Shown in pieces: positions 43,275 to 51,669 of a DNA stretch of 64,000 nucleotides; position 1 is the first letter of the stretch, and the number at the start of each line of letters is the position of its first letter. Made by a program: the position numbers and the translations under genes. This stretch comes from Microbacterium hominis (GTDB taxonomy: Bacteria; Actinomycetota; Actinomycetes; Actinomycetales; Microbacteriaceae): assembly GCF_013282805.1 (NCBI RefSeq), contig NZ_CP054038.1:2666001-2730000 (forward strand), read 5' to 3'. Under the pieces are notes generated by a model, which did no database searches, was not told the DNA's origin, and was given only the letters and a program-made list of their open reading frames with translations.

Positions 43275-43334
43275 CACGACCGCAGAACGCACGACCGCAG
43301 AACGCACGACAGAGACGCACGACAGACAGAGAGG
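43275..43334 (+). repeat. Four imperfect tandem repeats before ptsH
   Basis: CACGACCGCAGAACG occurs twice in tandem (43275-43289, 43290-43304), followed by shortened copies beginning CACGACAGA at 43305 and 43318. The last copy runs into the AGAGAGG ribosome site of ptsH. The tract lacks stable pairing and may affect ptsH translation or be a regulator site. Confidence 0.7.
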
Positions 43335-43339
43335 TCACC

Positions 43340-43624
43340 ATGCCCGGCATCGAACGCACGGTCCGCATCGGCTCGTCCCACGGTCTTCACGCCCGGCCCG
43401 CGAAGCTGTTCGCGCAGGCCGCGAAGGAGTCCGGCATCCCGGTCACGATCGCCAAGGGCGCGGGGGCGCCGGTGAATGCGGCCTCCATCCTCGGCGTCAT
43501 CGCCCTGGGCGTCGAGAAGGGCGACTACGTCACCCTGAGCGCCGACGGCGACGCCGCCGAGGCCGTGCTCGACACGCTCAGCGAACTGCTGACCACCGAC
43601 CACGACACGGAGGCGGCATCATGA
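43340..43624 (+). CDS. ptsH: Phosphocarrier protein HPr
   Basis: A 94-residue HPr. The active-site histidine is in SSHGLHARPAKLFAQAA (residue 17), and NAASILGVIALGVEKGD gives the second helix with the regulatory serine position. HPr takes phosphate from EI and passes it to EIIA domains such as MtlF. The stop codon overlaps the ATG of ptsI. Having the general PTS proteins inside a mannitol operon suggests they are induced with it, although a further copy may exist elsewhere in the genome. Confidence 0.95.
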   Translation: MPGIERTVRIGSSHGLHARPAKLFAQAAKESGIPVTIAKGAGAPVNAASILGVIALGVEKGDYVTLSADGDAAEAVLDTLSELLTTDHDTEAAS

Positions 43625-45324
43625 GCGCGCTGCGCGGCGTCGGCATCGGATTGGGCGTTGCCCAGGGCCCCGTGGCGCGGATGGCCGAGCCCCTGCCCGC
43701 CCCCGCAGACGAGCCCAGCACCCAGACCGTCGAGGCGGAGAAGGCCCGCGTGGCAGAGGCCGTCGCCGCCGTCGCCCGCGAACTGGAGGAGCGCGGCGCG
43801 CACGCGGGCGGCGCAGCCCGCGACGTGCTCGAGGCGCAGGCCATGATGGCAGAAGACCCCACCCTCGCCGAGGAGGTCGACGCGCGGCTCGCGCAGGGGA
43901 AGACCGGCGAGTTCGCCGTGTTCGACGCCTTCGCGGCCTTCCGCGACCAGCTCACGGCGCTCGGCGGCTACCTCGGCGAGCGCGCGGCAGACCTCGACGA
44001 CGTCGCCCAGCGCGTGATCGCGCGGCTGCGCGGCGTCCCGGCCCCCGGCGTGCCCGACCCCGGGCATCCGTTCGTGCTCGTGGCGAAGGATCTCGCCCCC
44101 GCCGACACCGCCCTCCTCGACCTCGACATGGTGCTGGCCCTGGTGACCACCGAGGGAGGCCCCACCTCCCACACCGCGATCCTCGCCCGCGAGAAGGCGA
44201 TCGTCGCCGTGGTGGGCACCGTCGAAGCCACCGGGCTCGCCGACGGCGAGACCGTCATCGTGGATGCCGCGGCCGGCGTCGTGACCACCGAGCCGTCCCC
44301 AGCTGAGCTCGAGCGCGCACGCAATCGTGCCGACGCCCGCGCCGCCGCGGCATCCGCTCCCGTCACCCCGGGGGCACTGGCCGACGGCACGGCTGTGCCG
44401 CTGCTGGCGAATCTCGGCAGTCCGAAGGGCGCGGCCGAGGCGGTCGAGCTCGGGGCCGAGGGTGTGGGGCTGTTCCGCACGGAGTTCCTCTTCCTCTCCT
44501 CGAGCCAGGCGCCCACGGTCGAGCAGCAGCGCGCCTCGTACACGGAGCTGCTCTCGGCGTTCCCCGGCAAGAAGGTCGTGGTGCGGGTGCTGGATGCCGG
44601 CGCCGACAAGCCCCTCGCGTTCCTCAACGACGCGCACGAGGACAACCCGGCGCTGGGCCTGCGCGGCATCCGCGCGCTGCGGGCGAGCGAGGACATCCTC
44701 CGCGAGCAGCTGACGGCGCTGGCGCAGGCCGATGCGGCGACCGAGGCCGACCTGTGGGTGATGGCGCCGATGGTCGCGACGGTCGGCGAGACGGAGTACT
44801 TCACCGAGCTCGCCCGCGAGTACGGCATCAAGACGGCCGGCGTCATGGTCGAGGTGCCGTCGTCGGCGCTGCTGGCGGACCGCGTGCTCGGGATCGCGGA
44901 CTTCGCCTCGATCGGCACGAACGACCTCACCCAGTACACGATGGCCGCCGACCGCCTGCTCGGCTCGGTCGCCTCGTTCCAGGACCCGTGGCACCCCGCG
45001 GTGCTGCACCTCATCCGCTCGGTCGGCGCCGCCGGCCGCGCGACCGGCAAGCCGGTGGGCATCTGCGGCGAGGCCGCCGCCGACCCGCTGCTGGCCGTCG
45101 TGCTCGTGGGGCTCGGAGCCACCAGCCTCTCGATGGCTCCCACCGCCCTCGCAGATGTGCGGGCCACCCTGCTCGAGCACTCCCTCGACGATGCCGCGCG
45201 CATCGCCGAGGCCGCCCTGGCCGCACCCGATGCGGCCGCAGCCCGAACCGCGGCGATGGAGGCCGCATCCCGCTCGGCGGACAGCGCCGCGGCGGCGAGT
45301 CACGAGAAAGCGAGCACGTCATGA
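43621..45324 (+). CDS. ptsI: Phosphoenolpyruvate-protein phosphotransferase (enzyme I)
   Basis: A 567-residue EI. The N-terminal domain carries the phosphohistidine in TTEGGPTSHTAILAREKAI (about residue 184), and the PEP-binding barrel carries GVGLFRTEFLFLSSSQAPT, GIKTAGVMVEVPSSALLAD and SIGTNDLTQYTMAADRL, with the catalytic cysteine region GKPVGICGEAA. It transfers phosphate from PEP to HPr. ATGA overlaps couple it to ptsH upstream and mtlA downstream. Length and motifs are normal. Confidence 0.96.
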   Translation: MSALRGVGIGLGVAQGPVARMAEPLPAPADEPSTQTVEAEKARVAEAVAAVARELEERGAHAGGAARDVLEAQAMMAEDPTLAEEVDARLAQGKTGEFAVFDAFAAFRDQLTALGGYLGERAADLDDVAQRVIARLRGVPAPGVPDPGHPFVLVAKDLAPADTALLDLDMVLALVTTEGGPTSHTAILAREKAIVAVVGTVEATGLADGETVIVDAAAGVVTTEPSPAELERARNRADARAAAASAPVTPGALADGTAVPLLANLGSPKGAAEAVELGAEGVGLFRTEFLFLSSSQAPTVEQQRASYTELLSAFPGKKVVVRVLDAGADKPLAFLNDAHEDNPALGLRGIRALRASEDILREQLTALAQADAATEADLWVMAPMVATVGETEYFTELAREYGIKTAGVMVEVPSSALLADRVLGIADFASIGTNDLTQYTMAADRLLGSVASFQDPWHPAVLHLIRSVGAAGRATGKPVGICGEAAADPLLAVVLVGLGATSLSMAPTALADVRATLLEHSLDDAARIAEAALAAPDAAAARTAAMEAASRSADSAAAASHEKASTS

Positions 45325-46901
45325 CAACGGAGTCAGCACCCCAGACCGGGGTCAACAAGGCCCGCGTCGGAGTCCAGCGCTTCGGCACGTACCTGTCCGG
45401 CATGATCATGCCGAACATCCCTGCGCTGATCGCGTGGGGCATCGTCACGATGTTCTTCATTCCCGACGGTTTCACCCCGAACTCGCAGCTGGTCACCATC
45501 GTCGGACCGTTCATCCACTACCTGCTCCCGATCCTCATCGCCTACACGGGCGGCAGCATCGTCTACGGCGTCCGTGGCGGTGTCGTCGCGTCCATCGGAC
45601 TGTTCGGCGCCATCGCCGGATCCGACTACCTCATCGCGCAGTTCAATGCGAGCCTGCCGGGGGGTGATGCCCCGCTCGGCCAGGTGCACATGTTCATCGG
45701 CGCGATGATCATGGCCCCGCTCTCGGCCTACACGATGAAGTGGCTCGACAGCCTGTGGGAGGGCAAGATCAAGGCGGGCTTCGAGATGCTCGTCAACATG
45801 TTCTCCGCCGGCATCTGGGGCTTTGTGATGATGATCGTGGGCTTCTACCCGATCGCCTGGCTGGTCAACGGCATCATGAACGTCCTCAGCACGGCAGTGA
45901 ACTGGCTGGTCTCGATGAACCTGCTGCCGTTGACGAGTATCCTCATCGAGCCGGCGAAGGTGTTCTTCCTCAACAACGCCATCAACCACGGCGTGCTCAC
46001 CCCCCTCGGCCTCCAACAGGCCGCCGACTCGGGTTCGTCGATCCTGTTCCTCCTCGAGGCCAACCCCGGCCCCGGTGTGGGACTCCTGCTCGCGTTCACC
46101 TTCTTCGGGATCGGCGCGGCGCGGGCATCGGCTCCCGGCGCGGCCCTCATCCAGTTCGTCGGCGGCATCCATGAGGTGTACTTCCCCTACGCGCTCATGA
46201 AGCCGATGCTGATCCTCGCCCTCATCGCGGGCGGTGCGACCGGCGTCACGACGAACATGCTGTTCGGCGGCTCGCTCGCTGCTCCCGCCGCTCCCGGCAG
46301 CATCATCGCGGTCAGCGGACAGGCGATCAGCCCCGCGGCGGGCGGGGTGCCGAACCTGCTGGTGGTCTGGCTCTCTGTGCTGCTGTCCGCGACGGTGACG
46401 TTCGTCGTCTCGTGGGTCATCCTGCGAGCCTCGCGCAAGCGCGACCTCGCGGCGATGGCTGCGACCGACGACGCCTTCGGCGCGGCGATCACGCAGACCG
46501 AGGCGGCGAAGGGCAAGTCGTCCGACGCGCTGTCGGGCCTGCGCGGCGGCGCGGCGACCGGTGCGGACGGCGGCATCGAGCCGGCGACCATGACCGAGCG
46601 CGACATCAAGAACATCGTTTTCGCGTGCGACGCCGGAATGGGCTCCTCGGCGATGGGCGCGAGCGTGCTGCGCAACAAGATCAAGAAGGCCGGCATCGAA
46701 GACGTCACCGTCGTCAACAAGGCGATCGCGGCGCTCGACGGCTCCGCCGACCTGGTCATCACGCAGAACCAGCTCACCGACCGGGCGCGCAAGCAGACGC
46801 CCGGCGCCGTGCACATCTCGGTGGACAACTTCATGAACTCGCCCCGCTACGACGAGGTCGTCGATCTCGTCCGCGCACAGCACGACGAGAAGGGCGCCTA
46901 G
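45321..46901 (+). CDS. mtlA: Mannitol PTS EIICB
   Basis: A 526-residue permease. The EIIC domain (about residues 15-345) starts RFGTYLSGMIMPNIPALIAWG, typical of mannitol EIIC, and contains the substrate-loop region NNAINHGVLTPLG. A Ser/Ala-rich linker leads to the EIIB domain (about 430-526) with the phosphocysteine in IVFACDAGMGSSAMGASVL. There is no fused EIIA; that function is supplied by MtlF encoded 100 bases downstream. It imports mannitol and phosphorylates it to mannitol-1-phosphate. The start overlaps the ptsI stop. Confidence 0.95.
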   Translation: MTTESAPQTGVNKARVGVQRFGTYLSGMIMPNIPALIAWGIVTMFFIPDGFTPNSQLVTIVGPFIHYLLPILIAYTGGSIVYGVRGGVVASIGLFGAIAGSDYLIAQFNASLPGGDAPLGQVHMFIGAMIMAPLSAYTMKWLDSLWEGKIKAGFEMLVNMFSAGIWGFVMMIVGFYPIAWLVNGIMNVLSTAVNWLVSMNLLPLTSILIEPAKVFFLNNAINHGVLTPLGLQQAADSGSSILFLLEANPGPGVGLLLAFTFFGIGAARASAPGAALIQFVGGIHEVYFPYALMKPMLILALIAGGATGVTTNMLFGGSLAAPAAPGSIIAVSGQAISPAAGGVPNLLVVWLSVLLSATVTFVVSWVILRASRKRDLAAMAATDDAFGAAITQTEAAKGKSSDALSGLRGGAATGADGGIEPATMTERDIKNIVFACDAGMGSSAMGASVLRNKIKKAGIEDVTVVNKAIAALDGSADLVITQNQLTDRARKQTPGAVHISVDNFMNSPRYDEVVDLVRAQHDEKGA

Positions 46902-46912
46902 GCGCCGAGACC

Positions 46913-46980
46913 GCTGCGGGGCCGGGACGTGGCGTGAGGCCCCCGGCTCCGCAGCCCCTCCCGCGACGCCACGGCGTCGC
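46913..46980 (+). other. Two hairpins between mtlA and mtlF
   Basis: The first pairs GCTGCGGGGCCGGG (46913-46926) with CCCGGCTCCGCAGC (46942-46955), with one mismatch. The second pairs GCGACGCC (46963-46970) with GGCGTCGC (46973-46980). They probably set the mtlA to mtlF ratio by attenuation or protect mRNA ends, since the operon continues with the same strand and function. Confidence 0.55.
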
Positions 46981-47003
46981 ATCCACGATCGACGAAAGGC
47001 GAG

Positions 47004-47444
47004 ATGATGGCGAACGATGTCCTGAGCATCGGGCAGGTGCGGATCCACTCCGGCGGAGCGACCCGTGAGGAGGCGATGAAGGAGGCCGCCGACATCCTCG
47101 AGGCGGCGGGCGCGGTCACCGGCGCGTACTTCGACGCGATGCAGCAGCGCGAGCAGACCGTGTCGACGTATATGGGCAACGAACTGGCGATCCCCCACGG
47201 CACGAACGAGACCAAGGAGGCGATCCTCGACTCCGCGCTGTCCGTGGTGCGCTACGACGGGGGCGTCGACTGGGGCGGGGAGCACGTCACGTTCGTCGTC
47301 GGCATCGCCGGAAAGGGCGACGAGCACCTCGACATCCTGTCGCAGATCGCGATCCTGTTCTCCGACGAAGACGACGTCGCGCGCCTGAAGGCCGCCGGCA
47401 GCCCCGAGGAGCTCTACGAGATCGTCGCGGCGACGGGCGTGTGA
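47004..47444 (+). CDS. mtlF: Mannitol-specific PTS EIIA
   Basis: A 146-residue EIIA of the mannitol/fructose class. The phosphohistidine is in NELAIPHGTNETKEAIL (residue 65), and GEHVTFVVGIAGKGDEHLDILSQIAILFSD is the typical C-terminal half. It passes phosphate from HPr to the EIIB domain of MtlA. The start may be the ATG at 47004 or the adjacent ATG at 47007; AAAGGCGAG precedes both. Its stop codon overlaps the start of mtlD (TGATG). Confidence 0.93.
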   Translation: MMANDVLSIGQVRIHSGGATREEAMKEAADILEAAGAVTGAYFDAMQQREQTVSTYMGNELAIPHGTNETKEAILDSALSVVRYDGGVDWGGEHVTFVVGIAGKGDEHLDILSQIAILFSDEDDVARLKAAGSPEELYEIVAATGV

Positions 47445-48598
47445 TGAAGGCGGTGCACTTCGGCGCGGGCAACATCGGCCGCGGGTTCGTCGGCCTGCTG
47501 CTGCACGAGGGCGGGTACGAGCTCGTCTTCTCGGACGTGGCCGCGCCCCTCGTCGACGCGATCAACGCCGTCGGCGAGTACACCGTCCATGAGGTCGGCG
47601 AAGGGGGCCGGGACCACGTCGTGACCGGGTTCCGCGCCGTGAACTCCGCGGAGCAGCCCGACACCGTGGCCGACGAGGTCGCGACCGCCGACGTCGTCAC
47701 CACGGCGGTCGGGCCGACGATCCTGCGCTTCATCGCCCCGCACATCGTGGCGGGCCTGACCCGGAGGCCGGCTGACGCTCCCCCGCTGCAGGTGATGGCG
47801 TGCGAGAACGCGATCGGCGCCACCGACCTCCTGCGCGACGAGGTCGTGGCGCTGGCCGGAGAGCAGTGGCGCGACCTGGCCGGTCGCGCGGTGTTCGCCA
47901 ACACCGCCGTCGACCGCATCGTGCCGGGCCAGCCCGAGGGCGGCGGGGTCGACGTGACCGTCGAGCCGTTCCACGAGTGGGCGATCGAGCGCGGACCGTT
48001 CGGAGAGTACCCGCCGGCGATCCCCGGCGCGCACTTCGTCGACGACCTCGCCCCCTACATCGAGCGGAAGCTGTTCACCGTCAACACCGGGCACGCCACC
48101 ACCGCGTACTTCGGCGCCCAAGCGGGGGTGGAGAAGATCGCCGATGCGCTGGCCGATCCGGCGATCGCACAGCGCGTGGCCGCCACCCTCGAGGAGACCT
48201 CGGCGCTGCTCGTGGCCAAGCACGGCCTCGACCCGCAGACGCAGGCCGAGTACCGCACGACGATCCTGGGGCGCTTCCGCAACGACGCCCTGCCCGACAC
48301 CGTGTGGCGCGTCGGCCGGCAGCCGCTGCGCAAGCTCTCCCGGCACGAGCGCTTCGTCGGCCCGGCTGCCGAAGCGGTGGATGCCGGACTGGGCGTCGAC
48401 GCCCTTCTCGCCGCGATGGGCGCGGCGCTGGCCTTCGACGATCCCGAGGATGCGCAGTCGGTCGACATGCAGCGGATGCTGCGGGAACTCGACGCCACGG
48501 CGTTCACGGCGGAGGTCACCGGGCTCGAGGCGCAGCATCCCCTCTTCGATCGCGTCCGGGAGGTCGTGGCGGCCCGCCAGGGCACTCTGCCGGGGTGA
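47444..48598 (+). CDS. mtlD: Mannitol-1-phosphate 5-dehydrogenase
   Basis: A 384-residue polyol dehydrogenase. The NAD site is MKAVHFGAGNIGRGFVGLLL; ENAIGATDLLR and AVFANTAVDRIVP follow; the catalytic lysine/histidine region is ERKLFTVNTGHATTAYFGAQ. It oxidises mannitol-1-phosphate to fructose-6-phosphate, closing the mannitol route into glycolysis. I use the ATG at 47444, which overlaps the mtlF stop; a GTG one codon earlier is possible. It is the last gene of the operon. Confidence 0.96.
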   Translation: MKAVHFGAGNIGRGFVGLLLHEGGYELVFSDVAAPLVDAINAVGEYTVHEVGEGGRDHVVTGFRAVNSAEQPDTVADEVATADVVTTAVGPTILRFIAPHIVAGLTRRPADAPPLQVMACENAIGATDLLRDEVVALAGEQWRDLAGRAVFANTAVDRIVPGQPEGGGVDVTVEPFHEWAIERGPFGEYPPAIPGAHFVDDLAPYIERKLFTVNTGHATTAYFGAQAGVEKIADALADPAIAQRVAATLEETSALLVAKHGLDPQTQAEYRTTILGRFRNDALPDTVWRVGRQPLRKLSRHERFVGPAAEAVDAGLGVDALLAAMGAALAFDDPEDAQSVDMQRMLRELDATAFTAEVTGLEAQHPLFDRVREVVAARQGTLPG

Positions 48599-48605
48599 GC
48601 GTGGG

Positions 48606-48611
48606 TACGCT
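48606..48611 (+). promoter_or_regulatory. Leaderless -10 box of the hydrolase gene
   Basis: TACGCT, six bases, then the GTG at 48618. It lies eight bases after the mtlD stop, so the hydrolase is transcribed separately or in addition to read-through. Confidence 0.5.
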
Positions 48612-48617
48612 CGACGG

Positions 48618-49403
48618 GTGAGCGAAGACACCGCAGCCCCTGAGACCGCCCCCGCCCCGCGTCGTCGGCGCGGGCGGCGCATCGTCGCCTGGGTGCTGGG
48701 CTCGCTCGGCGCGCTGGTGCTCCTGGTCGCTGTCGGCCTCGTCGTCTACAGCCAGGTCGGCGTCATGGCCGCCGAGCCAGGGCCCGTGGCCGACGTGCGC
48801 GAGAATCCCGCGATCGAGGTGACCGAGACCGATGCCGCGATCGTGCTCGCGCCGGCGGACGCGGAATCCACCGTCGGCCTCGTCTACATCCCGGGCGCCA
48901 AGGTCGAGGCGTGGGCGTACGCCGCGAAGATGTCCGGGGCCGTCGTCGACGACGACGTGACGGTCGTGATCACCAAGCCCTGGCTGAACCTCGCGTTCTT
49001 CGACCTGCGCCCGCTGTCGGCGTTCACCGACCTCGCCCCCGGGATCGACACCTGGATCGTCGGGGGCCACTCCCTCGGCGGGGTGAAGGCGTGCATGCTC
49101 GCCGCCGATGCCGACGGCCTCGCCCTGTTCGCGTCGTACTGCGCGAACGACCTCGGCGATTCCGGCCTGCCGGTGCTCAGCATCTCGGGGAGCGAGGACG
49201 GCCTGTCCACGCCCGAGAAGATCGACGAGGCCGCGCCCCTGCTACCCGCCGACGCCGACTTCGTCGAGGTGGACGGCGCCGCGCACTCCTCGTTCGGCGA
49301 CTACGGCCCGCAGGCCGGCGACGGCACCCCCACGATCTCCGACCCGGAGATGACCTCGGCCCTCACGGCGCTCGTCGGCACCCTCGTCGCACAGGTGCGC
49401 TGA
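48618..49403 (+). CDS. Membrane-anchored alpha/beta hydrolase
   Basis: A 261-residue protein with a basic N-terminus (RRRRGRR), one hydrophobic anchor (about residues 24-46) and an extracytoplasmic alpha/beta-hydrolase domain. The nucleophile elbow is WIVGGHSLGGVKACMLA with GHSLGG, the acid lies near ISGSEDGLSTPEKI, and the histidine is in EVDGAAHSSFGDYG. This matches the chlorophyllase/dienelactone-hydrolase-like family found as single genes in actinobacteria. The substrate is unknown, probably an ester or a wall lipid. It is not functionally tied to the mannitol genes. Confidence 0.85.
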   Translation: MSEDTAAPETAPAPRRRRGRRIVAWVLGSLGALVLLVAVGLVVYSQVGVMAAEPGPVADVRENPAIEVTETDAAIVLAPADAESTVGLVYIPGAKVEAWAYAAKMSGAVVDDDVTVVITKPWLNLAFFDLRPLSAFTDLAPGIDTWIVGGHSLGGVKACMLAADADGLALFASYCANDLGDSGLPVLSISGSEDGLSTPEKIDEAAPLLPADADFVEVDGAAHSSFGDYGPQAGDGTPTISDPEMTSALTALVGTLVAQVR

Positions 49404-49426
49404 CGGGCGGAGCCCTCCCGGCCACG

Positions 49427-49432
49427 TAGGCT
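49427..49432 (+). promoter_or_regulatory. Leaderless -10 box of the TauE gene
   Basis: TAGGCT lies eight bases before the GTG at 49441, slightly longer than the usual six or seven in this window. Confidence 0.45.
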
Positions 49433-49440
49433 GGACGCCC

Positions 49441-50163
49441 GTGACTCTTCTCCTCGCCGGCATCGCGGCGCTCGTCTCGGCCGTCATCCAGCGCATCACG
49501 GGCCTGGGCTTCATGCTCGTGCTCGTCGGCCCGATCGTGCTCCTGTACGGTCCGCTCGAGGGCGTCACGATCGGCGTGCTGCTCGCCTTCGTCGCCTCGC
49601 TGTCGGCGATCCCGCTCGTGTGGCGCGAGATCGAATGGCGCCGCGCCTGGTGGCTCATCTGGCCCGGACTGCTGGCGGCCCCGCTGGGGGCGCTCGTGGT
49701 GCGCACCCTGCCCGAGCCGGCGCTGCTGCTGCTGGTCGCCGCGATGGCGTTCTTCGCGCTCGTCGCCGGCTGGATCCCGCTGCTCTCGAGCGCCCTCGTC
49801 GGTCGGTCCGGCGCGGTCGCCGCCGGCGCCGCGGCGGGCTTCATGCACGTCGCCAGCGGCCTGTCGGGTCCGCCGCTCGCAGCGCACGCCGTGGGCGACC
49901 GCTGGCCGCAGCGCAGCTTCGCGGCCAGCGTGCAGGTCATCTTCGCGGTCTTCAGCATCGTCTCGGTCGGGCTGCGGGGCCTGCCCACCATCGCCGCCGG
50001 CGACGTCGGCATCCTCGTGGTGGCCACCGCCGCCGGCATCCTCCTCGGAACCCTGCTGACCCGCTTCGTGCCGGCGCGCGCCGCGCGCCTGGCCATGCTC
50101 GTGATCGCGTGGGCGGGCGCGACGGTGGTGCTCGTGCGCGGGCTTCTGGCACTGTGGTCCTGA
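49441..50163 (+). CDS. TauE/SafE family anion exporter
   Basis: A 240-residue membrane protein with about eight hydrophobic segments and the two internally repeated halves of the TauE/SafE family; landmarks are ALVSAVIQRITGLGFMLVL in the first half and GFMHVASGLSGPPLAAHAVG in the second. The G-x-G/S-G-P-P type loop is the family hallmark. Members export sulphite, sulphoacetate or other organosulphur anions, but most are uncharacterised. It stands alone between the hydrolase gene and the monooxygenase operon, on the same strand, with its own -10 box. Confidence 0.88.
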   Translation: MTLLLAGIAALVSAVIQRITGLGFMLVLVGPIVLLYGPLEGVTIGVLLAFVASLSAIPLVWREIEWRRAWWLIWPGLLAAPLGALVVRTLPEPALLLLVAAMAFFALVAGWIPLLSSALVGRSGAVAAGAAAGFMHVASGLSGPPLAAHAVGDRWPQRSFAASVQVIFAVFSIVSVGLRGLPTIAAGDVGILVVATAAGILLGTLLTRFVPARAARLAMLVIAWAGATVVLVRGLLALWS

Positions 50164-50182
50164 CCCCCGTCGCTGCCGTGAT

Positions 50183-50211
50183 TTCGGTTAATAGCGAGTA
50201 ACGCTTAGGGT
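50183..50211 (+). promoter_or_regulatory. Promoter of the monooxygenase operon with possible operator
   Basis: TTCGGT (50183-50188), 17 bases, TAGGGT (50206-50211). Within the spacer GTTA (50187-50190) and TAAC (50199-50202) form an inverted pair with an eight-base centre, a possible TetR-like half-site pair. A 55-base leader with GGGAGAGG precedes the ATG. Confidence 0.5.
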
Positions 50212-50265
50212 TCTTCCCTGGGGTCGGATCGTCGTGCCCCCACAACGTCGTGCGGGAGAGGACAC

Positions 50266-51669
50266 ATGGAGCACCGCTACGCCATCATCGGAGCCGGCCC
50301 GTCGGGGCTGGCCGCCGCGCGCGCCCTGCAGAAGGCCGGCATCGCCTTCGACGGCTACGAGGCGTCCCGCGGCGTCGGAGGCCTCTGGGACATCGAGAAC
50401 CCCCGGTCGACGATGTACGAGTCCGCCCACCTCATCTCCTCGCGCACCACCACCGAGTTCGCCGAGTTCCCGATGGACACCACGGTCGACTACCCGAGCC
50501 ACAAGGTGCTCATCCGCTACTTCCGGGACTACGCGTCGACGTTCGGCCTCACCGAGCGCTTCCGCTTCGAGACGAAGGTCACGGCGCTCACGCGCGAAGG
50601 CGACGGGTGGATGCTGCGCGCCGACGGCCCCGACGGCGAGACCACCGCGCACTACGCGGGGGTCATCCTCGCCAACGGCACGCTCGCCGAGCCCAACGTG
50701 CCCGCCTTCCGCGGCGAGTTCACCGGCGAGCTGGTGCACACGAGCGCCTACAAGCGCGCCACCCAGCTCACCGGCAAACGCGTGCTCATCATCGGCGCGG
50801 GCAACTCCGGCTGCGACATCGCCGTGGATGCCGTGCACCACGCCGCCGCCGTCGACATGAGCGTGCGTCGCGGCTACTACTTCGTGCCGCGCTATCTGTT
50901 CGGCCGCCCCTCGGACACCCTGAACCAGGGCCGTCCGCTCCCGGCGCCCCTCAAGCAGTTCGTCGACACGCGGATCCTGCGCGCCTTCACCGGCGACCCC
51001 GTGCGCTTCGGCTTCCCCAAGCCCGACTACAAGATCTACGAGTCGCACCCGATCGTCAACACGCTGATCCTCAACCACCTCGGACAGGGCGACCTCGGCA
51101 TCCGCCCCGACATCGACCGGTTCGACGGCACGACGGTGCACTTCCGCGACGGGTCCTCGGCGGACTACGACACGGTTCTGCTGGCCACCGGGTACTCGCT
51201 GGACTATCCCTTCGTCGACCGCGGCGAGCTGAACTGGACCGGCTGGTCTCCGAAGCTGTTCCTCAACATCTTCCCGCCCTCGTTCAACGGACTCTTCGTG
51301 ATGGGCATGGTCGAGGCGTCGGGCCTGGGCTGGCAGGGCCGGTACGAGCAGGCCGAGCTCATCGCCGAGTACCTCGCCGCAGACGCGGCGCACCCCGAGC
51401 GCGCGGAGCGCTTCCGCCGCACCGCCGCCGAGCCCTGGCCCGACCTCACCGGCGGCTATGACTACCTCGGCCTCGAGCGGATGTCCTACTACGTGAACAA
51501 GGACGCCTACCGCCGCACCGTGCGTCAGGCGACCGACGACCTGCGCGCCGACGCCGATCCCGACGCAGCCCCGCCGCGCCGCGGCATCCACATCACCCGC
51601 GGCCGGGGCAGCGACATGCAGCTCACCGTGAACCTGGGTCTGCGCAAGAAGGAGGGAGCGCGGGCATGA
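50266..51669 (+). CDS. Flavin-containing monooxygenase (class B)
   Basis: A 467-residue FMO. The FAD site is YAIIGAGPSGLAAARAL near the N-terminus, the NADPH site is VLIIGAGNSGCDIAVDA near residue 180, and between them FTGELVHTSAY matches the FxGxxxHxxxY fingerprint of class B flavin monooxygenases and Baeyer-Villiger enzymes. LLATGYSLDYPFVDRGELNW is the usual C-terminal ATG-type motif. It uses NADPH and oxygen to oxidise a nitrogen, sulphur or carbonyl-adjacent carbon. The stop overlaps a BASS transporter gene start, so the substrate may be imported or exported by that transporter. Confidence 0.9.
   Translation: MEHRYAIIGAGPSGLAAARALQKAGIAFDGYEASRGVGGLWDIENPRSTMYESAHLISSRTTTEFAEFPMDTTVDYPSHKVLIRYFRDYASTFGLTERFRFETKVTALTREGDGWMLRADGPDGETTAHYAGVILANGTLAEPNVPAFRGEFTGELVHTSAYKRATQLTGKRVLIIGAGNSGCDIAVDAVHHAAAVDMSVRRGYYFVPRYLFGRPSDTLNQGRPLPAPLKQFVDTRILRAFTGDPVRFGFPKPDYKIYESHPIVNTLILNHLGQGDLGIRPDIDRFDGTTVHFRDGSSADYDTVLLATGYSLDYPFVDRGELNWTGWSPKLFLNIFPPSFNGLFVMGMVEASGLGWQGRYEQAELIAEYLAADAAHPERAERFRRTAAEPWPDLTGGYDYLGLERMSYYVNKDAYRRTVRQATDDLRADADPDAAPPRRGIHITRGRGSDMQLTVNLGLRKKEGARA

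Noticed and set aside
43275..43334. Short tandem repeats considered as CRISPR or a satellite element
   Set aside because: Only four degenerate units without spacers, lying directly before a ribosome site.
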